Shown piece after piece: positions 50,323 to 56,626 of a stretch of 56,626 nt of DNA. This DNA is from a virus. How positions within the stretch are numbered: position 1 is the stretch's first letter; each line of letters starts with the position of its first letter. A program made the position numbers and the translations under genes. The DNA lies in the IMG/VR virus record IMGVR_UViG_3300013233_000139, positions 1 through 56,626 of that record. One strand, given 5' to 3'. Below the pieces are notes generated by a model. That model saw nothing but the letters and a program-made list of their open reading frames with translations. It was not told the origin of the DNA and made no database searches.

Positions 50323-51103
50323 CAGCCAAATATGGCTCGACATGTTTGCCAAGACAATTCTTGGAGACGTAGTTAAGCCTAGAGGAATTGAGATACGAGA
50401 GAGTAGAAACTTAACTATCGAATTTAGCCCTGAAGAGCCGTTCATGAGCTTTGCTGATCGTAAATACGACGTTGGATACTTTAAAAAGGAAATGTGCTGG
50501 AAGCTAGGCGCTAGCAAGTACGATGAGAGCATTAAGCAGCACGCTAAGATGTGGGAATCTGTGCAGAACCCAGACGGAACCTTTAATAGCAACTATGGAC
50601 AATACTGGTTTGGTGAACAGAACGGCATGATGAGTGTTGTGATGGAGCTTATACGAGATAAAGACAGCCGCAGAGCTGTTATCCCTATGCTTAGTAAAGA
50701 GCACATGACGCCTCAAACCGTTGATATAGTCTGCACAGAGTGTGTAGGGTTTATGATACGTGAGAACACTTTATACATGACAGTCCACATGAGGTCGTCT
50801 GATCAGATATTTGGCTTAGGCACTGACATACCTACCTTCTCATTCCTATACAGACTCGTATATGGACTGCTCAGCGCTTCGCACTTGGGTCTTAAAAAAG
50901 GATCAATCAGTATTACGGCTATGTCCAGTCATATCTATAGCAGACACTATGACATGGTAAATAAGATCGTTGCCGCAGGTATGTACGGGTTTGAGCCTGT
51001 GACGATGCCTTGGTGCGAAGCCCCTGAAGCTATGGCTATAGTTGCAGGTCGTGGCAAGTACACAGTCGTTTGGGGCTACGACCTTATGAGCTGGTTACTA
51101 TAA
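50300..51103 (+). CDS. dCMP hydroxymethylase (thymidylate synthase family)
   Basis: 267 residues; AAGGAA site. Double Arg of the phosphate site in KDSRRAVIPM (124-125); catalytic Cys145 in VDIVCTECVGF, aligned with PPCH of thymidylate synthase; VHMRSSD (162-168) matches the QRSCD motif; in FGLGTDIPTF Asp176 stands where thymidylate synthase has Asn177. That Asn-to-Asp change is the known mark of dCMP rather than dUMP binding (T4 gp42). Expected reaction: dCMP plus methylenetetrahydrofolate to 5-hydroxymethyl-dCMP. The alignment was done by eye. Confidence 0.8.
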   Translation: MKAKLQPNSQIWLDMFAKTILGDVVKPRGIEIRESRNLTIEFSPEEPFMSFADRKYDVGYFKKEMCWKLGASKYDESIKQHAKMWESVQNPDGTFNSNYGQYWFGEQNGMMSVVMELIRDKDSRRAVIPMLSKEHMTPQTVDIVCTECVGFMIRENTLYMTVHMRSSDQIFGLGTDIPTFSFLYRLVYGLLSASHLGLKKGSISITAMSSHIYSRHYDMVNKIVAAGMYGFEPVTMPWCEAPEAMAIVAGRGKYTVVWGYDLMSWLL

Positions 51104-51603
51104 TGAGACCTCAGAGAGACTCTTACTTTATGGCTATGGCGCTGATCGTTGCTCAGCGGTCAACTTGCGTACGTCGAGCAGTAGGCTGCGTCATGATTAA
51201 TGATCGAGGCCATGTGCTAGCTACAGGATATAACGGAGTGGCAACGGGCTTAGTGCATTGCACCGAGGCCCGTTGCCCTGGTGCAGACTTAGTATCAGGT
51301 ACCGGTCTATCTGCGTGTGAGGCTGTACACGCTGAGGTCAATGCAATCATTCAATGTAAGAATGTATTTGAGATCGATACTCTATACAGCACCACGTCTA
51401 TGTGTGTAAACTGTGCGAAACTCGTTATGTCTACGAGCTGTAAACGCATCGTGTTTCTTCACAAATATACCCAGGAAGGCGCAGATAACTTGCTGGAGCA
51501 GCGAGGCATCCAGCAGGTAGAGTTTAAAGACTTTGATGGGTTGGGTAAGTTATTCAATAACGCTACAAATGGGATTACGAACCCTAAGCGCGTAGCAAAT
51601 TAG
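51103..51603 (+). CDS. dCMP deaminase
   Basis: 166 residues; the ATG overlaps the previous stop (TAATG). Zinc ligands and catalytic Glu are in CEAVHAEVNAI (His76, Glu78) and TSMCVNCAKLV (Cys101, Cys104; the usual Pro before the Cys is Met). An extra Cys/His set (CTEARCPG) also fits the family. It makes dUMP for dTTP and is allosterically controlled in relatives. In the cassette it balances cytosine and thymine pools. Confidence 0.88.
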   Translation: MRPQRDSYFMAMALIVAQRSTCVRRAVGCVMINDRGHVLATGYNGVATGLVHCTEARCPGADLVSGTGLSACEAVHAEVNAIIQCKNVFEIDTLYSTTSMCVNCAKLVMSTSCKRIVFLHKYTQEGADNLLEQRGIQQVEFKDFDGLGKLFNNATNGITNPKRVAN

Positions 51604-51611
51604 GAGGGTAT

Positions 51612-52676
51612 ATGTTAGAGACTTTATACAGGCTTAACGCCGGCGGTAAAATAGGCACTTGGGAGATATGGTCCGAAGGATCAACCTTGTTTTATGCCAG
51701 CTGTCAAGTTGAGAACGGAGCAAAAGTAATTCACTCTGAGCAGGTACAACTTAATCAGAGCGGCAGGTCTATTGAGGAGCAATTAGCATTGCAGAAAAAG
51801 GCTAGGATATCTAGGGTCCTAGATAAAGGCTATAAGCGGGATAGGTCCGAGGCGTTAAAAGGGTCAACTAATCAGTTAGGGCTGCTTAGGCCGATGCTAG
51901 CCCAATCTATAAGTAAGATAAAGAATACATCATTTTTTGGAGCTGTACTGCAAAAGAAGCTTGATGGACACCGCTGTCTAATCAGATCGCATGACGGAAT
52001 GCTGACTGCATACTCACGACAAGGTAAGATACTCTCTACGATCGGACATATCACAGATGAGTTAGTTAACTTGCCGGATGGAGTTACTCTAGACGGTGAG
52101 CTGTATTGCCATGGTAAATCATTGCAGACCCTATCCAGCTGGATAAAACGTAAGCAGGATAATACTGCGAAGTTACGATATATGGTGTATGACCTAATCA
52201 CAGAGGAACCTATGTCTTATAAGGTTAGGCATAACCGGCTAACTCAAATGATTGATGGATTAGAGAATATCGAAGTGCTAGGTTATGTGGACTATAAAAG
52301 CCAAGAGCATCTGATGAGAGTATTTGCAGACGTCAGAAAGCGCGGATACGAAGGTGTGATTATCCGTATGGATAATAGACCGTATGAAGTCGGCAAGCGT
52401 AGCACTAGTCTCATAAAAGTCAAAGAGTTCATGGACGAGGACTTCTTGGTTATTGATGTTATCCCCTCCAAGGACGGCTGGGGCAAGTGCGTATGTGAGA
52501 CTGATAAATGCGTACAGTTTACCACCAGCGCGCCTGGTAATATAGCTCAGAAGACAGAGATCCTCAAAAACAAGAATGACTATATCGGCCGGAAGCTAAC
52601 GGTTGAGTTTGCATGTTATACCAAAGATGGTAAACCATTTCACGCAGCCGCTCTACGTTTCTTGGAGCTAGTATGA
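51612..52676 (+). CDS. ATP-dependent DNA ligase with WGR-like N-terminus
   Basis: 354 residues; GGAGG site. Adenylation motif KKLDGHRCL (Lys116), LDGELYCHG (motif III), EGVIIRM (motif IV) and SLIKVKEF (motif V). The first ~75 residues (KIGTWEIWSEGSTLFYAS ... GRSIEEQLALQKKARISRVL) look like a WGR domain, a DNA-binding module also present in PARPs and some phage ligases. Seals nicks in replication or repair, possibly on modified DNA. Confidence 0.9.
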   Translation: MLETLYRLNAGGKIGTWEIWSEGSTLFYASCQVENGAKVIHSEQVQLNQSGRSIEEQLALQKKARISRVLDKGYKRDRSEALKGSTNQLGLLRPMLAQSISKIKNTSFFGAVLQKKLDGHRCLIRSHDGMLTAYSRQGKILSTIGHITDELVNLPDGVTLDGELYCHGKSLQTLSSWIKRKQDNTAKLRYMVYDLITEEPMSYKVRHNRLTQMIDGLENIEVLGYVDYKSQEHLMRVFADVRKRGYEGVIIRMDNRPYEVGKRSTSLIKVKEFMDEDFLVIDVIPSKDGWGKCVCETDKCVQFTTSAPGNIAQKTEILKNKNDYIGRKLTVEFACYTKDGKPFHAAALRFLELV

Positions 52677-52837
52677 TTGCTAACCTGCGGATCTTTCTAA
52701 CAGCTGCGACCGCGTATATCTTAGCCATAATACTGCTTATAGTTACAGCTATGATTATGAGTTTCACCGCTTGTGTAGTCTATTCAGGCGGTCGTTATGG
52801 GGTTGAACTAGCTCACAAGTTGTTGAATTTACTATAG
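52673..52837 (+). CDS. Small membrane protein
   Basis: 54 residues; the ATG overlaps the ligase stop (GTATGA). One long hydrophobic span (YILAIILLIVTAMIMSFTAC, 15-34) then a polar C-terminus (SGGRYGVELAHKLLNLL). Last well-supported plus-strand gene. Role unknown. Confidence 0.5.
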   Translation: MIANLRIFLTAATAYILAIILLIVTAMIMSFTACVVYSGGRYGVELAHKLLNLL

Positions 52838-52846
52838 AAATTATTG

Positions 52847-52930
52847 CGCTCTGAACGCTCAGTAAATTACTTAGCTATGTATTACTATATAAGTTAACTA
52901 ACTTGAGCGTTCAGAGCGAATTGGGAGCGC
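52847..52930 (+). repeat. Palindromic regulatory cassette
   Basis: CGCTCTGAACGCTCA (52847-52861) and complement (52904-52918) are the same 15-bp arms as at 14251-14322; then GGGAGCGC and TAGATT follow, in the plus-strand direction. Confidence 0.75.
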
Positions 52931-52933
52931 TAG

Positions 52934-53128
52934 ATTACTACTAGAGATTACATCAGATGCCCAAAATGTTCTAGGCTGATTAAAAAGTGCACAATGACTA
53001 CCCACAAGACAAAACACTGCGACGCGGTGTTGTATATACAGCAAGAGAAGATGGGGCGCAGTGAATCAGAGAGTTATGCGCCTAGGTTCGACGGTGTAGT
53101 TAAGAGCACAAGAAGCTCTGACAGATAA
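52934..53128 (+). pseudogene. Zinc-finger-like fragment without a normal start
   Basis: An open frame from a TAG at 52931 to a TAA at 53128 encodes IRCPKCSRLIKKC followed by THKTKHCDAVL, a CxxC...C/H cluster. No ATG, GTG or TTG is available before the Cys pair; a rare ATT/ATC start or a lost base must be assumed. It directly follows a palindromic cassette, so it may be a real short gene with unusual start. Confidence 0.3.
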
Positions 53129-53154
53129 CTAAACTATCACACCGCGCACCAATT

Positions 53155-53202
53155 CTAGCGTAGTAACGGTCTCACCACGAGTGTGAAAATATCGTCAATC
53201 AT
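53155..53202 (-). CDS. Very short coupled ORF
   Basis: 15 residues (MIDDIFTLVVRPLLR), ATG overlapping the upstream stop (ATGA) with GGAG before it. Could be a real peptide; support is only the overlap. Confidence 0.2.
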   Translation of the reverse strand: MIDDIFTLVVRPLLR

Positions 53203-54519
53203 CTCAACTCCTTCCATGAAATACCTCCTACACAGGTGGAGGCTTGAACCAATCCTGAGGCAGCAATGGTTAGTATGTCTCCAACATTGGTGAATCTATT
53301 TACAGAGAGCGGGTTGAGGAAGTCTAAGATTTCTGCTGTTAGAGAAGTCTTCTTACTAGCTGTGCCTCCAGCTATCCGTCTAGCCCCTATGGTAGTCATT
53401 GCTGTAGCTGCAACATCTACCATTACACCATCATCAGCTCCTGCATCAGTGAAGACAGCACCTGTAAGGGTGGCATTGAGGTAGGCTCCCCATTCAATCT
53501 CTTTGTTCAAGCTCATAAGATCGAGGTCAATAGGGACAATGTTGTTCCGATTGAACTGACCAGATAAAAGAGGGAGTTGGCTCTTCACTTGTATGCTTAT
53601 GATAGGAGTCATTACCCCTATGGCAGCAATAGCACCAACACTGTTTGTAACAATGTGCTGCCCTAATCCAAAGCGTTGTGTACCTGCCCCACCTTCTGCT
53701 TTCACTGTAGAACAAATCTGTTTAATAGATGCTGCTCCTGCTGTGATAGCTTCAATACGATAGGTGACAGGGAGTGTGCCTGACTTCATGTAAACTGTAG
53801 TGATGGAGTTAGCATTATCTATAGTGTGGCAATAGACAACGCTGTTACCGATTGATACGCCAAAGCGAACAACACCCACTCCTAGCCATTCAAAGTCCAC
53901 AACCATGATCTGTGTCTTGGTGAAGTCTATGGTGAGACCACTTACACCTGTACCATCAAGAGGATCATCCCATGAAGTTCTAGGTATGATGTTCTCTACA
54001 GGTGTCCCTGTCATTGACCCTCGTACTACCACTGACTCTGTAGCACCACAACGAAACATGACGCCATCATTGGCATCAAAGAGTCCTATATCAGATCGAG
54101 CTGTAGCTGTCCCATGGTTAAGGATGCCTGTGAAGAAACCAAGCTGGCTAATGCCCGGCTCATAAGGAATGTAATGGTGGCTAGTCTGTTCTGCTACATC
54201 TCCTAATGCTGTAACAGAGTGGCTAACCGCCGACTCATTAGGGAGGTGTGTGCTCAGCCCTGTACCCACTACATTCATCGTCCACTTGTCTGTATATACA
54301 GCGGGGTTAAGTTCGTTCTTTCCACTGAAGAGCGTAATAGGAGAGCTAACTCTAAATCTACCAAAAGCATCTCTCAGCAGCGGACCCAGAACTAGCTGCC
54401 GAGCCTGTTTGGGATACGATCAGTGGGTTGGTCGCTGTGCCGGAATCGTTACCTGAACTATCTACTAAGATAGTCGGTCGTATATATTCATTTGTTACTG
54501 CTGAAAATCTCGCGGCCAT
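53199..54519 (-). pseudogene. Phage surface protein split by a +1 frame change
   Basis: From the ATG at 54519 (AGAGGA site) the first frame gives MAARFSAVTNEYIRPTILVD and ends after 52 codons at a TAG near 54360. In the +1 frame, overlapping this end, LRDAFGRFRVSSPITLF begins and runs to 53199 with about 390 residues, including MNVVGTGLSTHLPNESAVSH. The DAFGRFRVS block is a recurrent motif of phage structural proteins and lies upstream of the only ATG of the second frame (54278), so the two frames should be one protein. Position in the lysis/fibre region suggests a virion surface or receptor protein. Confidence 0.65.
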
Positions 54520-54544
54520 TATTTAATCCTCTTATTACCAATCA

Positions 54545-55033
54545 TTACTTCTTTGCTTCCTCAACCTTAGCTGCACCTCTGTGCCACGATGCTACACCGA
54601 GTACCGCGCCTATCATCATCCATGCTTCTGATGGGATCACTGGAACCGGAACCTTGGCTAAAGGCAACACAAGATATACACCGGCGAAGGTCAACCCGAA
54701 GATGAACCCGATAAATGGTCGCCATGACCACTGCATCCAATGTTCACTCTTCGACTCAGACTGCATGGTGGCGTTGACTGCTTGTATGCGTGCCGTCTCG
54801 GCTGTGAGTAATTGCTGCTGGAGCAATGCTCGATTGTCGGCCTCGATCTGCGCCAGCTTAACTGCGGCTTGAGGGTCAGCTTGAATGGCCGCATGGATTG
54901 CGTCGGGTGTAGAGTCGCAACCAAGGGCTGCACTGATTAGCTTTCCCGCTATACCTGCACCAGGGATGGGTAGAAGATCTCCCAGCATGGGAGCATACTT
55001 ACCAACAGTTTCGCTTATGTCTTTCCAGTTCAT
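54545..55033 (-). CDS. Putative holin / membrane protein of the lysis module
   Basis: 162 residues from the ATG at 55033, chosen for the ATGA overlap with the upstream gene. An N-terminal amphipathic part (ISETVGKYAPMLGDLLPIPG AGIAGKLISAAL) is followed by a helical Gln/Ala segment, then two spans (PFIGFIFGLTFAGVYLVLPL and MMIGAVLGVASW) and a charged tail. This build occurs in HP1-like or DUF3154-type phage holins near lysozyme genes. It would form the membrane lesion that lets the lysozyme out. Topology by eye. Confidence 0.65.
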   Translation of the reverse strand: MNWKDISETVGKYAPMLGDLLPIPGAGIAGKLISAALGCDSTPDAIHAAIQADPQAAVKLAQIEADNRALLQQQLLTAETARIQAVNATMQSESKSEHWMQWSWRPFIGFIFGLTFAGVYLVLPLAKVPVPVIPSEAWMMIGAVLGVASWHRGAAKVEEAKK

Positions 55034-55173
55034 CCCGTTACCGCCTTCCATATTGCGCCCGCTAGTGCCACACCCAATCCACCACAAACGCCCATAATGA
55101 CCTTATATCTGCGTCCTAGGATACCACGAATGGTGTCAATCTCCTCTGCTGTTAATGGCTTGATCTCATCCAT
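55030..55173 (-). CDS. Small membrane protein of the lysis module
   Basis: 47 residues with a GAGGAG site: MDEIKPLTAEEIDTIRGILG, then one span (VIMGVCGGLGVALAGAIW). Overlaps both neighbours by 4 and 8 bases. Perhaps a pinholin- or antiholin-like partner; no family recognised. Confidence 0.5.
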   Translation of the reverse strand: MDEIKPLTAEEIDTIRGILGRRYKVIMGVCGGLGVALAGAIWKAVTG

Positions 55174-55273
55174 TGTGCTTCTCCTCTTCTATCAAGACCA
55201 ATACACGGCAGCATGCCACTGTCACCATGATTACAATCCCCAGCCATAAAGCTGCTTGTGCAATCCAGCTCAT
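55166..55273 (-). CDS. Small membrane protein of the lysis module
   Basis: 35 residues, ATG overlapping the previous stop. MSWIAQAALWLGIVIMVTVA followed by CC and a charged tail (LIEEEKHNG): a single N-terminal span. The VACC site is only loosely lipobox-like. Could be a spanin subunit or lysis regulator. Confidence 0.45.
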   Translation of the reverse strand: MSWIAQAALWLGIVIMVTVACCRVLVLIEEEKHNG

Positions 55274-55515
55274 GCGCAGGAGAGTCCTGTTGCTTCCATG
55301 TGATGGGCAAGTGCGTGGAAGTCAATATGGGGATTCTGTAGGGAGAGGCGACTCCCTTTATCCAGCCACTGCTCAAAGTGTATTGAACCTCCCACTGTGT
55401 GCGTGTAGTACTGGTAGTCTAGATCAAAACCATTCTTCTCTAGGATGGCATTAATATCCTTGTTGTCCAACTTAGATAGTTGCACTATAGTAAAGTCACA
55501 AACTTTTAAGCTCAT
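55270..55515 (-). CDS. Protein of unknown function in the lysis module
   Basis: 81 residues, soluble: MSLKVCDFTIVQLSKLDNKD ... HFEQWLDKGSRLSLQNPHID. Overlaps both neighbours in ATGA junctions. No family recognised. Confidence 0.5.
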   Translation of the reverse strand: MSLKVCDFTIVQLSKLDNKDINAILEKNGFDLDYQYYTHTVGGSIHFEQWLDKGSRLSLQNPHIDFHALAHHMEATGLSCA

Positions 55516-55610
55516 TTAAATATACCGAACCCATTTAAGATTAAACCGTACGCATCAAGGAAGAGAACAAAGATTGTGACTGCTGTTGCTACTATCTCTA
55601 CCTTATCCAT
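55512..55610 (-). CDS. Very small membrane protein
   Basis: 32 residues: MDKVEIVATAVTIFVLFLDA then YGLILNGFGIFK. One span covering most of the protein. Overlaps the previous stop in TAATG and the next start in ATGA. Confidence 0.45.
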   Translation of the reverse strand: MDKVEIVATAVTIFVLFLDAYGLILNGFGIFK

Positions 55611-56038
55611 TACACATGAATTTCCTGTATTGTGCCACCTGTGAACATATCTCTTTTACAGGCAACGGCAACAGCTTCTCTTGCAGATGCCCCCATATCC
55701 ATTGCGCCTACTGCATAACGCTGCCCGCTGCCCCAAGCAGAGTCCCAAGATACAGGTTGAACGCATCGTTCGCCTTTATCTGTGCAGTACAGCCTCATGA
55801 CCTGTCCGCTATCAACTACAATAAGATCACTCTCATCCAACAATGAATGATCCTTCACTGTAGGTTTGTTGAAATACAAGGCAATAAGGTCTTCAAAATC
55901 ACAAGGGTATCCACTGAGAAAAAACAGACAACCACCCTCTTCTTTATGCTTATCATAAGAATCAGTGAGAATGTCGCCACCTCTGGTAATTCTAGAATCG
56001 AACGCAATCATATTATCTTTGAATGCTATTGTTGTCAT
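55610..56038 (-). CDS. Proteasome-beta/HslV-like (Ntn-hydrolase fold) protein
   Basis: 142 residues. MTTIAFKDNMIAFDSRITRG GD is the start typical of phage Ntn-hydrolase-like proteins, where the Thr after Met would be the nucleophile; GGCLFFLSGYPCDFEDLIAL and YAVGAMDMGASAREAVAVAC match the later strands and helices (AVGSG..A..A pattern). Similar proteins occur in many phages without a known target. Its place among lysis genes is constant here but unexplained. Confidence 0.65.
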   Translation of the reverse strand: MTTIAFKDNMIAFDSRITRGGDILTDSYDKHKEEGGCLFFLSGYPCDFEDLIALYFNKPTVKDHSLLDESDLIVVDSGQVMRLYCTDKGERCVQPVSWDSAWGSGQRYAVGAMDMGASAREAVAVACKRDMFTGGTIQEIHV

Positions 56039-56091
56039 GAGCGGTTATCCCGCCATTCTCCGTTGTCTGGGTTGTAGGATAAGTTTTCCAT
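56035..56091 (-). CDS. Very short coupled ORF
   Basis: 18 residues (MENLSYNPDNGEWRDNRS) with GGAG 10 bases before its ATG, ATGA overlap with the Ntn-hydrolase gene, and one base from the upstream stop. May only bring ribosomes to the next gene, which lacks its own good site. Confidence 0.35.
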   Translation of the reverse strand: MENLSYNPDNGEWRDNRS

Positions 56092-56211
56092 TTAGTCACC
56101 ACTCCCTGCGCCTATGACGGTTTCTTCTTGTTTCAGCAGAAGTATGCCGCATAACAAATAAATGCCTACATACAGAGTACCGAAAAACATAAGTAAAATT
56201 ACAGCGTTCAC
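56092..56211 (-). CDS. Small membrane protein next to lysozyme
   Basis: 39 residues from a GTG that overlaps the lysozyme stop (TAGTG), AGGAG 11 bases before. VNAVILLMFFGTLYVGIYLL CGILLL is one long span, then KQEETVIGAGSGD. A holin or holin-regulator candidate by position. Confidence 0.5.
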   Translation of the reverse strand: MNAVILLMFFGTLYVGIYLLCGILLLKQEETVIGAGSGD

Positions 56212-56626
56212 TATGCGTATTCTCCTGTTCTCAATTGTTCACTAACTCGCTCTGCCCTAGCTGGTGTCTGCTCAGCCCACCTGGAGTCTAAAGCTTGCTT
56301 ACCTGCTTCATCATAGTCACCGATCTCCAGTGCTTTAAGCATGTGCTTGAAGTGGCCAATCTTACCTACACCCATCTGGAAAGCCATAGAGAGGATAGCA
56401 TCAAAGCGTGCTTGATCCATGTCCTGCATCCATGGGTACTTGGCTAGCAGCTTACCAGTTACATCTAGGATATCCTGACGAAGTAGCCACTCTGCATTAT
56501 CCTTGCTGATGCCATGGGTGTAGAGCCACTCTGTAGCGTTATCCTGAGACAAAGACTTACCACATATCTTCTTGATCTGTGCTTTACTTAGGGGGTTTGT
56601 GACTATGCAATGGCCATATCCCGTTG
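56211..56626 (-). CDS. GH24 lysozyme (endolysin), N-terminus beyond window
   Basis: The frame stays open to the window edge (138 codons here); a TTG at 56552 is not the true start because the family motif TGYGHCIVTN lies upstream of it. The rest matches T4-type lysozymes: RFDAILSMAFQMGVGKIGHF, DSRWAEQTPARAERVSEQLR TGEY. The catalytic Glu and the following Asp/Thr residues lie outside the window, so activity cannot be judged. Cleaves the glycan strands of peptidoglycan. First visible gene of the lysis module. Confidence 0.9.
   Translation of the reverse strand, partial: TGYGHCIVTNPLSKAQIKKICGKSLSQDNATEWLYTHGISKDNAEWLLRQDILDVTGKLLAKYPWMQDMDQARFDAILSMAFQMGVGKIGHFKHMLKALEIGDYDEAGKQALDSRWAEQTPARAERVSEQLRTGEYA

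Noticed and set aside
56552-56554. TTG at 56552 as start of lysozyme
   Set aside because: The family motif TGYGH continues upstream in frame to the window edge, so the gene is truncated by the window.
1-56626. Circular closure of the window end to its start
   Set aside because: Joining the edges stops the lysozyme frame a few codons upstream in sequence unlike GH24, so the edges are not adjacent.

Overview
This window is part of the genome of a tailed double-stranded DNA bacteriophage with a long-tail (siphovirus-type) morphogenesis module. A large terminase, portal, scaffold, capsid, connectors, tail tube, frameshifting tail chaperones, a 1046-residue tape measure, a 1509-residue tail-tip protein and fibres follow each other in canonical order. 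No integrase, repressor, partition gene, tRNA or CRISPR array was seen, so a lytic lifestyle is the simpler reading. The host cannot be named. Two perfect DnaA boxes, sigma70-like promoters and a T4-type (GH24) lysozyme suggest a bacterium with ordinary DnaA/sigma70 machinery, probably Gram-negative. Both window edges cut genes (a fibre at the left, a lysozyme at the right), so flanking sequence is missing.

Layout. 1-22140 (minus): late structural operon, read from small terminase leftwards to tail fibres. 22141-24270: mostly non-coding, with three stacked repeat arrays (23, 36 and 30 bp units, the first carrying DnaA boxes), one HTH gene, a duplicated promoter/operator segment and a 68-bp triplicate. 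24269-27408 (minus): short early genes, most behind its own copy of a ~75-bp promoter/leader cassette. 27490-29340: divergent non-coding region rich in inverted repeats. 29393-39232 (plus): a long run of small early genes, nearly all translationally coupled. 39240-47812 (plus): replication and recombination (primase-polymerase/helicase behind a structured leader, T7-like DNA polymerase, Cas4-like nuclease, VRR-NUC nuclease, SNF2-like helicase). 47868-52837 (plus): nucleotide and DNA hypermodification plus ligase. 53155-56626 (minus): a host-interaction/lysis module that converges on the plus-strand block.

The most interesting system is the 47.9-51.6 kb cassette: a NodU/CmcH-type carbamoyltransferase, a MazG-like NTP pyrophosphohydrolase, a dNMP kinase, a thymidylate-synthase-family enzyme with Asp at the base-selecting position (dCMP hydroxymethylase signature) and a dCMP deaminase. 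Together they predict DNA whose cytosines are 5-hydroxymethylated and then carbamoylated. The second theme is regulatory: two families of dispersed near-identical regulatory cassettes, a shared promoter pattern (TNTACA-16/17-TATAAT), promoters embedded in long hairpins, and a riboswitch-like three-way-junction leader in front of the primase-helicase.

Several reading frames are broken by apparent single-base shifts or an in-frame amber (26.1, 31.2, 31.4 and 54.4 kb). One further -1 shift (13.83 kb) fits the programmed frameshift of tail assembly chaperones. The others may be decay, recoding or sequencing error.
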